64,000 nucleotides of DNA from JACCUZ01 sp038246575 (GCA_038246575.1 JBBRVU010000003.1:12769-76768); one strand, 5' to 3'. Shown: positions 42,967-53,963, numbered from the stretch's first letter. Made by a program: numbers and translations. Notes: generated from the sequence alone by a model not told the origin.

Positions 42967-45471
42967 TCAGACGCCGCGCAGGGTGGCCAGCACCCCGTCG
43001 AGCTCGTCCGCCTTGATCAGGACGTCCCTGGCCTTGGAGCCCTCGCTCGGTCCGACGACGCCCCGGCTCTCCATCAGGTCCATCAGCCGCCCGGCCTTGG
43101 CGAAGCCCACCCGCAGCTTGCGCTGGAGCATCGAGGTCGAGCCGAACTGGGTGGTGACGACGAGCTCGGCTGCCTGGCAGAGCAGATCGAGGTCGTAACC
43201 GATGTCCTCCTCGACCTCGCGCCTGCTGGCCACCGGAGCCGTGACGTCCTCGCGGTAGCTCGGCTGCAGCTGGGCCTTGCAGTGCTCGACGACGCTGACC
43301 ACCTCGGGCTCGGTGACCCAGGCGCCCTGCATCCGCATCGCCTTGCTTACCCCCATCGGCAGGAACAGGCCGTCCCCCTGCCCGACGAGCTTCTCCGCGC
43401 CCGGCTGGTCGAGGATGACCCGGCTGTCGGCCAGGCTGGAGGTAGCAAACGACAGGCGCGAGGGCACGTTGGCCTTGATCAGCCCGGTGACGACGTCGAC
43501 CGAGGGCCGCTGGGTGGCCAGCACGAGGTGGATGCCGGCCGCCCGGGCCAGCTGGGTGATCCGGACGATCGAGTCCTCGACGTCACGGGGCGCGACCATC
43601 ATCAGGTCGGCGAGCTCGTCCACGACCACCAGCAGGTACGGGTAGGGCGCCAGCACCCGCTCGCTCCCGGGCGGGGCGGTGACCGCGCCCGACTTGACGG
43701 CCTTGTTGAAGTCGTCGACGTGCCGGAAGCCGAACGCGGCGAGGTCGTCGTAGCGCAGGTCCATCTCGCGCACGACCCACTGCAGCGCCTCGGCGGCCTT
43801 CTTCGGGTTGGTGATGATCGGGGTGATGAGGTGCGGGATTCCCTCGTACGCCGTGAGCTCCACCCGCTTGGGATCGACGAGCACCATGCGGACCTCGTCC
43901 GGGGTGGCGCGCAGCAACAGCGACGTGATCATCGAGTTCACGAAGCTGGACTTGCCGGAGCCGGTAGCGCCGGCCACGAGAAGGTGCGGCATCTTCGCCA
44001 GGTTGGCGACCACGAAGCCACCCTCGACGTCCTTGCCCAGCGCGACCAGCATCGGGTGGTGGTCGTTGCGGGCCACCGCCGAGCGCATGACGTCGCCGAG
44101 GCTGACGACCTCCTTGTCGACGTTGGGGATCTCGATGCCGATCGCGGACTTGCCGGGGATCGGCGAGAGGATCCGGACGTCGGCGCTGGCCACGGCGTAG
44201 GCGATGTTCTTGCTCAGTGCCGTGACGCGCTCGACCTTGACCGCGGTGCCGAGCTCGACCTCGTAGCGGGTGACGGTCGGCCCGCGCGTGTAGCCCGTGA
44301 CCTGGGCGTCGATGCCGAACTGTTCGAGCACCTCGGTCAGCGACTCGACCACCGCGTCACTGGCCTGGGAACGAGCCCGGTGCGGTGATCCCTCCCGCAG
44401 GGTGTCGGCCGGGGGCAGGACGTAGGTCACGTCCCCCGAGAGCAGCAGCTGCTCGACCCGCGCCGGCATCGGCGTGTGGTCGGGAGCGGGCCTGTCGGTC
44501 TCGGCGGGTGACTCCCCCTCGTCCGTGTGCGGCGTCGTGGCCCCACCGCGAGCGACCACCGAGTCGTCGTAGGGGGTGTCGTCCTCTTCCGCGTCGGCGA
44601 GCGAGCCCTGCCGGCGGCGCGGTCGCCGCCGCTTGAGCGGCTCCAACGGCTCGAAGGGCACCAGCGGGTCGGCGGCGTCCTGGCCCGCTCCGTCCTCGGC
44701 GTCGGTCGCCGACCGGTGCAGCAGCTTGTTCAGCAGAGCCTTGGCGCGTTCCGGGACGGCGTGCACGGGAGTCGCGGTGACGACGAGCAGCCCGAAGAGC
44801 ATCAGCAGCACCAGCAGCGGGGCTGCGACGTAGACCGAGACGGCGGCCACGGTCGGGGACGACACGAGGTAGCCCAGGTAGCCGCCCGCCTCTCGCAGCG
44901 CCTTGGGCCGCGAGGGGTCGGGCAGGCCGCCGGCGATGTGCACCAGACCGAGCACGGCGAGCACGACTGCACCGAGGCCGATGCCGATGCGGCCGCCGGA
45001 CTCGGCGTCCTGCGGGTGGCGCAGGATGCGGATGCCCAGACCGAGCAGCACGAGTGGCAGCACCAGGCCGACGCGGCCGAACGTCCCGGACACCACGGCG
45101 TGCACGACGCGACCGACCGGCCCGTCCAGGGCCCACCACTCGACGGCGGCGACGACGGTGGCCAGCCCGATCAGGCCCAGCCCGATGCCGTCCCGGCGGT
45201 GGGCGGGGTCCAGCTCTCGGGCGCTGCTCCCGATCCGGCGGGCCAGGCCGCCGACGACGTGGGCGATGCCGAGCCAGATTCCGCGCAGCAGGCCGACGGT
45301 GCCGCGGACCAGCAACGGCGTGGCGGTCCGACCCGCCGGACGGCGCCCTGAACGGCTGGCGGCCTTGCGCGCGCCCGTCCGGTTGGTCGACCGGCCACGG
45401 CTGCTGCTCCTGCGCCCCGTGCTCGATCGGGAGCTTCGGGCGGGAGCGCGGGTCGGCGTGCGGGTGGCCAT
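42967..45471 (-). CDS. ftsK: DNA translocase FtsK/SpoIIIE
   Basis: 834-residue division-linked DNA pump. An Arg/Ser-rich N-terminal tail (~60 residues) is followed by four to five membrane helices to ~residue 260, a charged linker, and the motor domain. Walker A GATGSGKSSFVNSM and Walker B LLVVVDELADLMM are intact. The C-terminal gamma winged helix (KLRVGFAKAGRLMDLMESRGVVGPSEGSKARDV) recognises the orienting DNA sequences. The N-terminal tail is basic and probably interacts with DNA or the membrane. Confidence 0.96.
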   Translation of the reverse strand: MATRTPTRAPARSSRSSTGRRSSSRGRSTNRTGARKAASRSGRRPAGRTATPLLVRGTVGLLRGIWLGIAHVVGGLARRIGSSARELDPAHRRDGIGLGLIGLATVVAAVEWWALDGPVGRVVHAVVSGTFGRVGLVLPLVLLGLGIRILRHPQDAESGGRIGIGLGAVVLAVLGLVHIAGGLPDPSRPKALREAGGYLGYLVSSPTVAAVSVYVAAPLLVLLMLFGLLVVTATPVHAVPERAKALLNKLLHRSATDAEDGAGQDAADPLVPFEPLEPLKRRRPRRRQGSLADAEEDDTPYDDSVVARGGATTPHTDEGESPAETDRPAPDHTPMPARVEQLLLSGDVTYVLPPADTLREGSPHRARSQASDAVVESLTEVLEQFGIDAQVTGYTRGPTVTRYEVELGTAVKVERVTALSKNIAYAVASADVRILSPIPGKSAIGIEIPNVDKEVVSLGDVMRSAVARNDHHPMLVALGKDVEGGFVVANLAKMPHLLVAGATGSGKSSFVNSMITSLLLRATPDEVRMVLVDPKRVELTAYEGIPHLITPIITNPKKAAEALQWVVREMDLRYDDLAAFGFRHVDDFNKAVKSGAVTAPPGSERVLAPYPYLLVVVDELADLMMVAPRDVEDSIVRITQLARAAGIHLVLATQRPSVDVVTGLIKANVPSRLSFATSSLADSRVILDQPGAEKLVGQGDGLFLPMGVSKAMRMQGAWVTEPEVVSVVEHCKAQLQPSYREDVTAPVASRREVEEDIGYDLDLLCQAAELVVTTQFGSTSMLQRKLRVGFAKAGRLMDLMESRGVVGPSEGSKARDVLIKADELDGVLATLRGV

Positions 45472-45550
45472 GCCGTGAGGCTACCCGCACGTCACGGCTG
45501 CAACAGTGGTCACAGCAGCAACAGGCCCCGCGTGTCGGGCCTTGCCGCGC

Positions 45551-47218
<1,668 letters not shown>

Positions 47219-47236
<18 letters not shown>

Positions 47237-47269
47237 GCGCGGAGCCCGGGGTGCGGGTGGCTCACGCGC
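47219..47269. repeat. 29-bp tandem duplication at the dapA/RNase J junction
   Basis: Two copies of a 22-bp identical block (47219-47240 and 47248-47269) lie at a period of 29 bp. Each carries one GTG start and overlapping TGA. Together they move the RNase J start 29 bp away from the dapA stop and produce the mini-ORF described next. Confidence 0.9.
47233..47265 (-). CDS. Ten-codon relay ORF between dapA and RNase J
   Basis: GTG 47265 overlaps the dapA stop (GTGA), and after ten codons (M S H P H P G L R A) the TGA at 47235-47233 overlaps the RNase J GTG at 47236. Its peptide repeats the first residues of RNase J (S H P H P). It could relay ribosomes from dapA to RNase J, or be a passive scar of the duplication. 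Translation is not proven. Confidence 0.35.
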
Positions 47270-48170
47270 CCAGCCCGGCAGCGGCCAGCGCGTCCCGGAG
47301 CTCGGCGACAAGGTCGTCGGAGGCGGGCAGCAACGGCCCGCGAACGGCCCGCGAGCGGATGACCCCGGCCAGCTGGAGCGCGGCCTTCGCGGTGATCACG
47401 CCCTGGCTGCGGCTGGTCATCACCGCCGCGACCACCGGGATGAGCGACCGGTCGAGCTCTCGGGCCCGCGTCAGGTCACCCGCTGCGACGGCGGCGACCA
47501 TCTCGGCGTACTGCCGGCCGGCGACATGCCCGACGACGCTGATCATCCCGGCGGCGCCGACCGCGAGCCAGGGCAGGTTCAGCGCGTCATCGCCCGAGTA
47601 GTAGACGAGCCCGCTGCGCGCCATCACCTCGGCGCCGGCCGCGAGGTCGCCCTTGGCGTCCTTGACCGCCACGATCCGGTCGTGCTCGCCCAGCCGCAGC
47701 AGGGTGTCGGTCTCGATCGCGCGACCGGTGCGACCGGGGATGTCGTAGAGGATCGCCGGCAGGCCGGTGGCGTCCGCGGCCGAACGGAAGTGGGCCAGCA
47801 GCGAGTCCTGCGGAGGCTTGTTGTAGTAGGGCGTCACGATCAGCAGGCCGTGCGCACCGGCCTTCTCCGCCGCCCGGGCCAGCTCGACGGTGTGGCGGGT
47901 GTCGTTGGTGCCGACGCCGGCGACCACCTGCGCCCGATCGCCTACCGCGTCGAGGACCGACCGGACGACCTGCTCCTTCTCGGCGTCGCTGGTGGTCGGC
48001 GACTCGCCGGTCGTCCCGTTGACGATGATGCCGTCGTTCCCGTGGTCGACGAGGTGCTCGGCGACGCTCGCCACACCGGCGAGATCGAGGTCGCCGTCGT
48101 CGGTGAACGGCGTGACCATCGCGGTCAGCATCCGCCCGAAGGGCTCGGTCGCTGTCGGAGTCTGGGCCAT
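47262..48170 (-). CDS. dapA: 4-hydroxy-tetrahydrodipicolinate synthase
   Basis: First committed step of lysine/diaminopimelate synthesis. The 302-residue TIM-barrel protein shows VNGTTGESPT (substrate pocket), the catalytic Tyr in LLIVTPYYNKPPQ, and the Schiff-base Lys in IVAVKDAKGDL. ATG 48170 (MAQTPTATEP) is chosen; ATG 48194 would add eight residues. It is downstream of dfrA-thyA on the same strand, with a hairpin in the 105-bp gap. Confidence 0.97.
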   Translation of the reverse strand: MAQTPTATEPFGRMLTAMVTPFTDDGDLDLAGVASVAEHLVDHGNDGIIVNGTTGESPTTSDAEKEQVVRSVLDAVGDRAQVVAGVGTNDTRHTVELARAAEKAGAHGLLIVTPYYNKPPQDSLLAHFRSAADATGLPAILYDIPGRTGRAIETDTLLRLGEHDRIVAVKDAKGDLAAGAEVMARSGLVYYSGDDALNLPWLAVGAAGMISVVGHVAGRQYAEMVAAVAAGDLTRARELDRSLIPVVAAVMTSRSQGVITAKAALQLAGVIRSRAVRGPLLPASDDLVAELRDALAAAGLGA

Positions 48171-48207
48171 ACCGAGAAATCTAGCCCCCGGCACGACAAG
48201 GCCCCGC

Positions 48208-48235
48208 CGCCACCCGCTCGGGGGATCGGGTGGCG
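48208..48235 (-). terminator. Candidate terminator hairpin after dfrA
   Basis: Perfect 9-bp arms (CGCCACCCG and CGGGTGGCG) around a 10-base loop, in the 105-bp gap between dfrA and dapA. There is a weak T-containing stretch (CCTTGTC) after the stem on the minus strand. A dapA promoter may lie beyond it. Confidence 0.5.
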
Positions 48236-48275
48236 ACGAGGCTCGGTCGGGTCATCGTCGCCTGGAGTCCCGGCG

Positions 48276-48773
48276 TTACGGCCTGGTTCGCGACCAGTCC
48301 GTCACGCAATAGTTCAGCCCGGTTCGCGACTCGAGCCAGCCCTGCTCGGGATCACGGTCGCGCGCCTGCCAGCGGTCGTCGAGCTCGGGCGCCCAGGTGT
48401 CGCCCGCGACGTCGAGATCGATCTCCGTGACCACGGCGCGGTCGGCATGCTCCAGCGCGGCGGCATAGATGCTTCCGCCGCCGATCACCCACACGTCGCC
48501 GGGCGCCTCGCGCAGCGCCTGCTCGATCGACCCCGCCACCCCCGCCCCGGGCGCCGCCCAGCCGACCTGCCGGGTGAGCACGACGTTGCGCCTCCCCGGC
48601 AGCGGGCGCACGGCCACGGGCAACGACTCCCAGGTGGCGCGACCCATCAGGACCGTCGCACCCATGGTCAGCCCGCGGAACCGGGCCAGGTCCTCGGGCA
48701 GCCGCCAGGGCAGGCCGCCGTCGGCGCCGATCACCCCGCCGCAGGCCTGCGCCCAGACGAGCCCGACGGTCAC
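48276..48773 (-). CDS. dfrA: Dihydrofolate reductase
   Basis: 165-residue enzyme reducing dihydrofolate with NADPH. Conserved GVIGADGGLPWRLPEDLARF contains the Trp and catalytic acidic residue, then MGRATWESLP and WVIGGGSIYA follow. GTG 48773 lies seven bases after the thyA stop, so the two genes are co-transcribed: thymidylate synthase makes dihydrofolate that this enzyme recycles. A nearer ATG is out of frame. Confidence 0.95.
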   Translation of the reverse strand: MTVGLVWAQACGGVIGADGGLPWRLPEDLARFRGLTMGATVLMGRATWESLPVAVRPLPGRRNVVLTRQVGWAAPGAGVAGSIEQALREAPGDVWVIGGGSIYAAALEHADRAVVTEIDLDVAGDTWAPELDDRWQARDRDPEQGWLESRTGLNYCVTDWSRTRP

Positions 48774-48780
48774 CCCGGCA

Positions 48781-49608
48781 TCAGACCGCGACCGGTGCCT
48801 TGAGCGCCGGGTGGTGCTGGTAGCCCAGCACATCGATGTCCTCGTACGTGTAGTCGAACAGGCTCGCGGCCTTGCGCAGCCGCAGCTGCGGGAAGGGGTA
48901 GGCAGCCCGCGAGAGCTGCTCGCGTACCTGGTCGATGTGGTTGTCGTAGATGTGGCAGTCGCCGCCGGTCCAGACGAAGTCGCCCACCTCGAGGCCGACC
49001 TGCTGGGCGACCATGTGCGTGAGCAGGGCATAGCTGGCGATGTTGAACGGAACTCCGAGGAACAGGTCGGCGCTGCGCTGGTAGAGCTGGCAGGACAGCC
49101 GACCCTCGGCGACGTAGAACTGGAAGAGCGTGTGGCAGGGCGGCAGAGCCATCTGCGCGATCTCGCCGACGTTCCATGCCGAGACGACCATCCGGCGCGA
49201 GCTGGGGTCGGTGCGCAGCAGGTCCAGCAGACCGCTGATCTGGTCGATGTGCTCGCCGCTGGGCGTGGGCCAGGCCCGCCACTGCACGCCGTAGACGGGC
49301 CCGAGGTCGCCGTCGGGTGCCGCCCACTCGTCCCAGATCGTGACGCCTTGCTCCTGCAGCCAGGTGACGTTGCTGTCCCCGCGCAGGAACCACAGCAGCT
49401 CGTAGGCGATCGAGCGGAAGTGCACGCGCTTGGTGGTGATCAGCGGGAACCCGCGCTGCAGGTCGAAGCGCATCTGGTGGCCGAACACGCTGCGGGCGCC
49501 GGTGCCGGTGCGGTCCGGCTTGGCGACCCCGTCCTGCATGACCAGGCGCAGGCAGTCCTCGTACTGGGTGGTGGGCTGGGCGGCCGGGTCACTCGTCACG
49601 CCTCGCAT
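48781..49608 (-). CDS. thyA: Thymidylate synthase (ThyA type)
   Basis: 275-residue folate-dependent thymidylate synthase. The active-site Cys lies in ALPPCHTLFQFYV, with RRMVVSAWNV, FNIASYALLTH and the C-terminal APVAV. It precedes dfrA. The start is ATG 49608, or GTG 49599 with fewer residues. The start sits within a 9-bp inverted repeat shared with the divergent GNAT promoter. Confidence 0.96.
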   Translation of the reverse strand: MRGVTSDPAAQPTTQYEDCLRLVMQDGVAKPDRTGTGARSVFGHQMRFDLQRGFPLITTKRVHFRSIAYELLWFLRGDSNVTWLQEQGVTIWDEWAAPDGDLGPVYGVQWRAWPTPSGEHIDQISGLLDLLRTDPSSRRMVVSAWNVGEIAQMALPPCHTLFQFYVAEGRLSCQLYQRSADLFLGVPFNIASYALLTHMVAQQVGLEVGDFVWTGGDCHIYDNHIDQVREQLSRAAYPFPQLRLRKAASLFDYTYEDIDVLGYQHHPALKAPVAV

Positions 49609-49635
49609 CGTAGGCCGGGCACAGGGGATGCGAGG
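49601..49635. promoter_or_regulatory. Inverted repeat between thyA and the GNAT gene
   Basis: CCTCGCATC (49601-49609) and GATGCGAGG (49627-49635) are perfect 9-bp arms. The left arm contains the thyA ATG; the right arm is nine bases before the divergent GNAT start. It may be an operator or a chance dyad. Confidence 0.35.
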
Positions 49636-49643
49636 ATCGCGAC

Positions 49644-50189
49644 ATGGCCGACGTCAGCGTCCGACCGGCGACGCCTGCCGACGCAGCCGCCGTCGCCCGC
49701 GTCCAGGCGAGCGTCTGGTCGCGGCTGCACGTGGGGCTGCTGCCGCCCGACGCGCTGGCCGCCCTGGACTCCCCCGAGTCGGTCAGCAGCTGGCGGGCCG
49801 CCGTGACTGCTCCCCCCACCCCGGAGCACCGGGTCCTCGTCGCGCTCGACGGGACGGAGGTGGTGGGCTTCGCCGCCTTCGCGCCCGCGGCCGACCCCGA
49901 CCTCGAGCCCGACACCGACGCGGAGCTCCAGGTCCTCTGCGTGGCGCCGGACCATGCCGGCGGCGGGCACGGGTCGCGCCTGGTCAACGCCAGCGCCGAC
50001 GTGGCCCGCGACCACGGCTTCGAGCACGTCCATGTCTGGCTGACCGAGCGGGAGGACGAGCTGCGCGCGTTCCTGGGCAAGGCCGGCTGGGTCGACGACG
50101 GTGCCCGACGCAGCCTCGACCTGCGCGGCGACGGCGAGTTCCTCGTCGACCAGCTGCGGCTGCGCACGACGATCGGTGACCCGTCATGA
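49644..50189 (+). CDS. GNAT-family N-acetyltransferase
   Basis: 181-residue acetyltransferase. The acetyl-CoA loop appears as LCVAPDHAGGGHGSRLV (a Q/R-x-x-G-x-G/A type motif). The substrate is unknown. It is the first of four overlapping plus-strand genes: its stop overlaps the next ATG in ATGA. Confidence 0.9.
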   Translation: MADVSVRPATPADAAAVARVQASVWSRLHVGLLPPDALAALDSPESVSSWRAAVTAPPTPEHRVLVALDGTEVVGFAAFAPAADPDLEPDTDAELQVLCVAPDHAGGGHGSRLVNASADVARDHGFEHVHVWLTEREDELRAFLGKAGWVDDGARRSLDLRGDGEFLVDQLRLRTTIGDPS

Positions 50190-50812
50190 CGCCGTTCGAC
50201 GGGGTCCCGATGACCGCGCTGGACTTCTACGAGGACCTCGAGGCCGACAACTCGAAGGCGTGGTGGAGCGCGCACAAGATGTCGTACGACGAGAGCGTGC
50301 GCGCCCCGATGACCGCACTCGGCGAAGCCCTCGAGGACGAGTTCGGTGCCGGCAAGCTGTTCCGGCCCTACCGCGACGTGCGCTTCGCCAAGGACAAGAC
50401 GCCCTACAAGACACACCAGGGCCTGTTCGTCACCACGGGCGGCGGGTGCGGCTTCTACGTGCAGGTGTCGGCCGCGGGCCTGATGACCGCCGGCGGGATG
50501 CGCCCGGACACTGATGCCCTGCGGCGCTACCGGGCCGCAGTGGATGCACCGACGGGCGAGCAGCTGGCCCGGCTGGTCGGTGACCTGCGCTCGGACGGCT
50601 TCCACGTCGACGGCGACGTGCTGGCCACCCGGCCCCGGGGAACGCCGGTCGGGCACCCCCGCGAGGACCTCCTGCGCCACAAGTCGCTCTTCGTGCGCCG
50701 CGAGCACGGCTCACCCGACTGGCTGTCCACACCGGCGGCGGCCGAGCGGGTCCGCGAGGACTGGCGCCGGTTGCGACCGCTGGTCGAGTGGCTGACGGGC
50801 GTCACTGCGTGA
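50186..50812 (+). CDS. DUF2461 family protein
   Basis: 208-residue protein of the DUF2461 family, recognised from FYEDLEADNSKAWW near the N-terminus and RDVRFAKDKTPYKTHQG in the middle. It begins in ATGA with the GNAT gene; an internal ATG at residue 9 is also possible. The function is unknown. Two further overlaps with azlC make this a tightly coupled operon. Confidence 0.88.
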   Translation: MTPFDGVPMTALDFYEDLEADNSKAWWSAHKMSYDESVRAPMTALGEALEDEFGAGKLFRPYRDVRFAKDKTPYKTHQGLFVTTGGGCGFYVQVSAAGLMTAGGMRPDTDALRRYRAAVDAPTGEQLARLVGDLRSDGFHVDGDVLATRPRGTPVGHPREDLLRHKSLFVRREHGSPDWLSTPAAAERVREDWRRLRPLVEWLTGVTA

Positions 50813-51522
50813 GCGACGCGCCGTCGGCGTCCCCGTCTGCGGACTGGCCGTCGGTGCGGGCCTCGATCCTGCGCACGTCGCTCTCGGTCGGCGTGGCGAC
50901 GGGGGCGTACGGGCTGTCCTTCGGCGCGCTCGGCACCGCCGCCGGGCTCACCGTGGTGCAGACCTGTGCCCTGTCGGTGCTGGTCTTCACCGGCGGCTCG
51001 CAGTTCGCGCTGGTGGGAGTGATCAGTGGGGGCGGCAACCCCATGGCCGGTGCGGCCTCCGCAGTGCTGCTCGGCAGCCGCAACACGCTCTACGGCGCGC
51101 GGATGGCACCGCTGCTGCGGCTGCGCGGGCTGCGCCGGGCGGTCGCCGCCCAGCTCGTGATCGACGAGTCCACGGCCGTCGGTCTGGCCGGGGAGGAGAA
51201 GAGCACCCGGGCGGGCCGGCTGGGGTTCTGGGCGACCGGGCTGTCGGTGTTCGTGCTGTGGAACACCGCCACCCTGGTGGGCGCACTCGCGGGGACCGCG
51301 ATCGCCGACCCCCGCGACCTGGGCCTCGACGCCGCAGTGCCCGCTGCGTTCCTGGCCCTGCTGGCTCCGCGACTGCGCGGCCGCGCCGCCTGGCTCACCG
51401 CGGGCGCCGCAGCGCTGGTGGCCGTGGCAGTCGTGCCGCTGGTGCCGGCCGGTCTGCCGGTGCTCGTGGCGGCACTCGTGCCGGTCACCGCCGTGCTGGT
51501 CCGACGGCGGTCGACGACGTGA
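50809..51522 (+). CDS. azlC: Branched-chain amino acid exporter subunit AzlC
   Basis: 237-residue membrane protein, large subunit of the AzlCD exporter of branched-chain amino acids. Its hydrophobic helices and the GAYGLSFGALGTAAGL segment fit the family. GTG 50809 overlaps the DUF2461 stop in GTGA. The small subunit gene follows with GTGA overlap. Confidence 0.92.
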   Translation: MSDAPSASPSADWPSVRASILRTSLSVGVATGAYGLSFGALGTAAGLTVVQTCALSVLVFTGGSQFALVGVISGGGNPMAGAASAVLLGSRNTLYGARMAPLLRLRGLRRAVAAQLVIDESTAVGLAGEEKSTRAGRLGFWATGLSVFVLWNTATLVGALAGTAIADPRDLGLDAAVPAAFLALLAPRLRGRAAWLTAGAAALVAVAVVPLVPAGLPVLVAALVPVTAVLVRRRSTT

Positions 51523-51821
51523 CGTGGGCCGCGATCCTGGTGACCGCGCTGGGCTGCTACCTGCTCAAGCTCGGCGGGCTCTCGGTGCCGGAGCGGGTGC
51601 TCGAGCACCCGCTCGCGCTGCGGATCTCTGCACTGCTGCCCGTTGCGCTGCTGGCCGCGCTCGCCGCCGTGCAGTCCTTCGCCGACGGGACCCAGCTGGT
51701 GCTGGATGCCCGCCTGGCCGGTGTGGCGGTGGCGATCGTCGCGCTGGTTCTGCGAGCGCCCTTCCTGGTGGTGGTTGCCGTGGCCGCTCTGACGGCGGCC
51801 CTGGTGCGGGCGGCGACCTGA
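51519..51821 (+). CDS. azlD: Branched-chain amino acid exporter subunit AzlD
   Basis: 100-residue membrane protein with four hydrophobic segments, small partner of AzlC. Start GTG 51519 lies in GTGA with the azlC stop. It is the last gene of the four-gene overlapping operon and converges with dapB 15 bp away. Confidence 0.92.
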   Translation: MTWAAILVTALGCYLLKLGGLSVPERVLEHPLALRISALLPVALLAALAAVQSFADGTQLVLDARLAGVAVAIVALVLRAPFLVVVAVAALTAALVRAAT

Positions 51822-51836
51822 GCGAGCCGAGCCGAC

Positions 51837-52586
51837 TCAGCCGAGGTCGAGCAGGTGCTCCAGACCGACGGTGAGGCCTGGCCGGGAGCCTGCCTCGCGG
51901 ACGGCGAGCAGCACGCCGGGCATGAACGAGGAACGGTCCAGCGAGTCGTGGCGGATGGTCAACGTCTCCCCCGCCGTCCCGAGCAGGACCTCCTGGTGAG
52001 CGACCAGGCCGCGCGCGCGCACCGAGTGCACCCGCACCCCGTCGACGTCGGCGCCCCGCGCACCCGCCTGCTCCGAGGTGGTGGCGTCGGGCTGCGCCCC
52101 GAGCCCGGCGTCCGCCCGGGCCGCGGCGATCAGCTGGGCCGTGCGCCGGGCGGTGCCACTGGGCGCATCGGCCTTGTCTGGATGGTGGAGCTCGACGATC
52201 TCGGCGGACTGAAAGAACCGGGCCGCCTGCTCGGCGAAGCGCATCATCAGCACCGCTCCGACCGCGAAGTTCGGCGCCACGACGACTCCGACCCCGGGAG
52301 CGTCGTCCAGCCAGCCGCGCAGGGTCGAGAGCCGGTCGGCGTCGAAGCCGCTGGTGCCGACTACGGCATGCACGCCGTGCCCGACACAGAACGCCAGGTT
52401 GTCCATCACGACGTCCGGCCGGGTCAGGTCGACGGCCACCTCGACGTCGTGCTCGACGAGCGACTGGAGATCGTCGCCGGAGCCGAGCTGCGCGACGAGC
52501 TCGAGGTCGTCAGCGGCCTCGATGGCCGCACACGCCGCGCTGCCCATCCTCCCGGAGGCACCCAGCACGCCTACGCGCAGCGCCAT
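51837..52586 (-). CDS. dapB: 4-hydroxy-tetrahydrodipicolinate reductase
   Basis: Second dedicated step of lysine/DAP synthesis, using NAD(P)H. The Rossmann motif GVLGASGRMG starts the protein, and the catalytic ELHHPDKADAPSGTA is intact. 249 residues, a normal size. It follows the M16 peptidase gene (50-bp gap) on the same strand, as in other actinobacteria. Confidence 0.96.
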   Translation of the reverse strand: MALRVGVLGASGRMGSAACAAIEAADDLELVAQLGSGDDLQSLVEHDVEVAVDLTRPDVVMDNLAFCVGHGVHAVVGTSGFDADRLSTLRGWLDDAPGVGVVVAPNFAVGAVLMMRFAEQAARFFQSAEIVELHHPDKADAPSGTARRTAQLIAAARADAGLGAQPDATTSEQAGARGADVDGVRVHSVRARGLVAHQEVLLGTAGETLTIRHDSLDRSSFMPGVLLAVREAGSRPGLTVGLEHLLDLG

Positions 52587-52636
52587 CGCCCGTCACACCC
52601 TCTCCAGATCGCAGTGCCGAGGGCGATCATGGCAGG

Positions 52637-53962
52637 TCAGGCGACGGCGGCGGTGAAGTCCCGGGACTCGTCGAAGGGCCCCACGACCGCGAGGGTCGGC
52701 GGTTCCTGCAGCAGGTCGGCGGCGACGTCGGCCACCTCGTCCAGGGTGACCCCGTCGATCCGCGACAGCAGCGCGTCCACCGACATGAACTCGCCGTGGA
52801 CCAGCTCCGACTTGCCGATGCGGCTCATCCGGGCGCCGGTGTCCTCCAGGCCCAGCACGAGAGAGCCGCGGAGCTGGCCCTTGCCGCGCACCAGCTCGTC
52901 GCCGGTGATGCCGTGCGCCGCGACCTTGTCCAGCTCGTCACGGCAGATGGCGAGCACCTCGTCGACCTTGCGCGGCACGCAGCCGGCGTAGACCCCGAAG
53001 AGCCCCGTCCCGGCGTACTGCGCGTGGTAGCTGTAGACCGAGTAGGCCAGGCCGCGCTTCTCGCGCACCTCCTGGAAGAGCCGCGACGACATCCCGCCGC
53101 CGAGCGCGGCGTTGAGCACGCCGAGGGCGAACCGCCGGTCGTCGTCGCGGCTGACCCCCTCGCCGCCGAGCACGATGTTGGCCTGCTCGGTCACCCGATG
53201 CGCCACGTGCACGGCGCCGTGACTACGAGCCGGACGCGCGCCGTTCCTGGGCGGGGCAGGAGAGGTGTCGCCGCCCTCGAGGCTGTCGAAGGCAGCCCGG
53301 ACCAGCCGGACCGCCAGCGCGTGGTCGATGTTGCCGGCCAGCGCGACGACCATGTTCTCCGGACGGTAGCGGCGCCGGTAGTAGCCGGCGACCGAGGGGC
53401 GGTTCATCGCCTCGATGGACGCCACCGACCCGAGCACCGGCCGGGCCAGCGGCGTGTCGCCGAAGAGGACCTGGGCGAACTGGTCGTGGACCATGTCGGT
53501 GGGGTCGTCCTCGTGCATGGCGATCTCTTCGAGGATCACGCCCCGCTCCGAGTCGACGTCAGCCGCCCGGATCACCGAGGACGTCACCAGGTCGCAGAGC
53601 ACGTCGACGGCCAGCGGCAGGTCGGTGTCGAGCACCCGCGCGTAGAAGCAGGTGTACTCCTTGGAGGTGAACGCGTTCATCTCCCCGCCGACCGCGTCGA
53701 TGGCCGACGAGATCTGCAGCGCGTCGCGGCGCTTGGTGCCCTTGAACAACAGGTGCTCGAGGTAGTGCGACGCACCCGCAAGGGTCGACGACTCGTCACG
53801 CGACCCCACGCCGACCCACACACCGATGGTTACCGAGCGCATGCTCGGCACGGCCTCAGTGATGATGCGCAGGCCGCCGGGCAGGACGGTGCGGCGGACT
53901 GTGCCGCCGCCACCGTCCCCCCGGTCGAGCGTGCTCGTGCTCGCCCGCGACGACTTGGTCAA
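52637..53962 (-). CDS. M16-family zinc metallopeptidase (PepR-like)
   Basis: 441-residue inverzincin-type peptidase. The zinc motif HxxEH is present as HYLEH, followed by the distal acidic residue in LEEIAMHEDD. The second half is the typical inactive M16 domain. The start is decided by context: TTG 53962 lies one base after the pnp stop, with GCAGAGG as ribosome binding site. No in-frame ATG or GTG fits before PGGLRIITEAVPS. The order pnp-peptidase-dapB is conserved (PepR in mycobacteria). Confidence 0.9.
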   Translation of the reverse strand: MTKSSRASTSTLDRGDGGGGTVRRTVLPGGLRIITEAVPSMRSVTIGVWVGVGSRDESSTLAGASHYLEHLLFKGTKRRDALQISSAIDAVGGEMNAFTSKEYTCFYARVLDTDLPLAVDVLCDLVTSSVIRAADVDSERGVILEEIAMHEDDPTDMVHDQFAQVLFGDTPLARPVLGSVASIEAMNRPSVAGYYRRRYRPENMVVALAGNIDHALAVRLVRAAFDSLEGGDTSPAPPRNGARPARSHGAVHVAHRVTEQANIVLGGEGVSRDDDRRFALGVLNAALGGGMSSRLFQEVREKRGLAYSVYSYHAQYAGTGLFGVYAGCVPRKVDEVLAICRDELDKVAAHGITGDELVRGKGQLRGSLVLGLEDTGARMSRIGKSELVHGEFMSVDALLSRIDGVTLDEVADVAADLLQEPPTLAVVGPFDESRDFTAAVA

Positions 53963-53963
53963 C

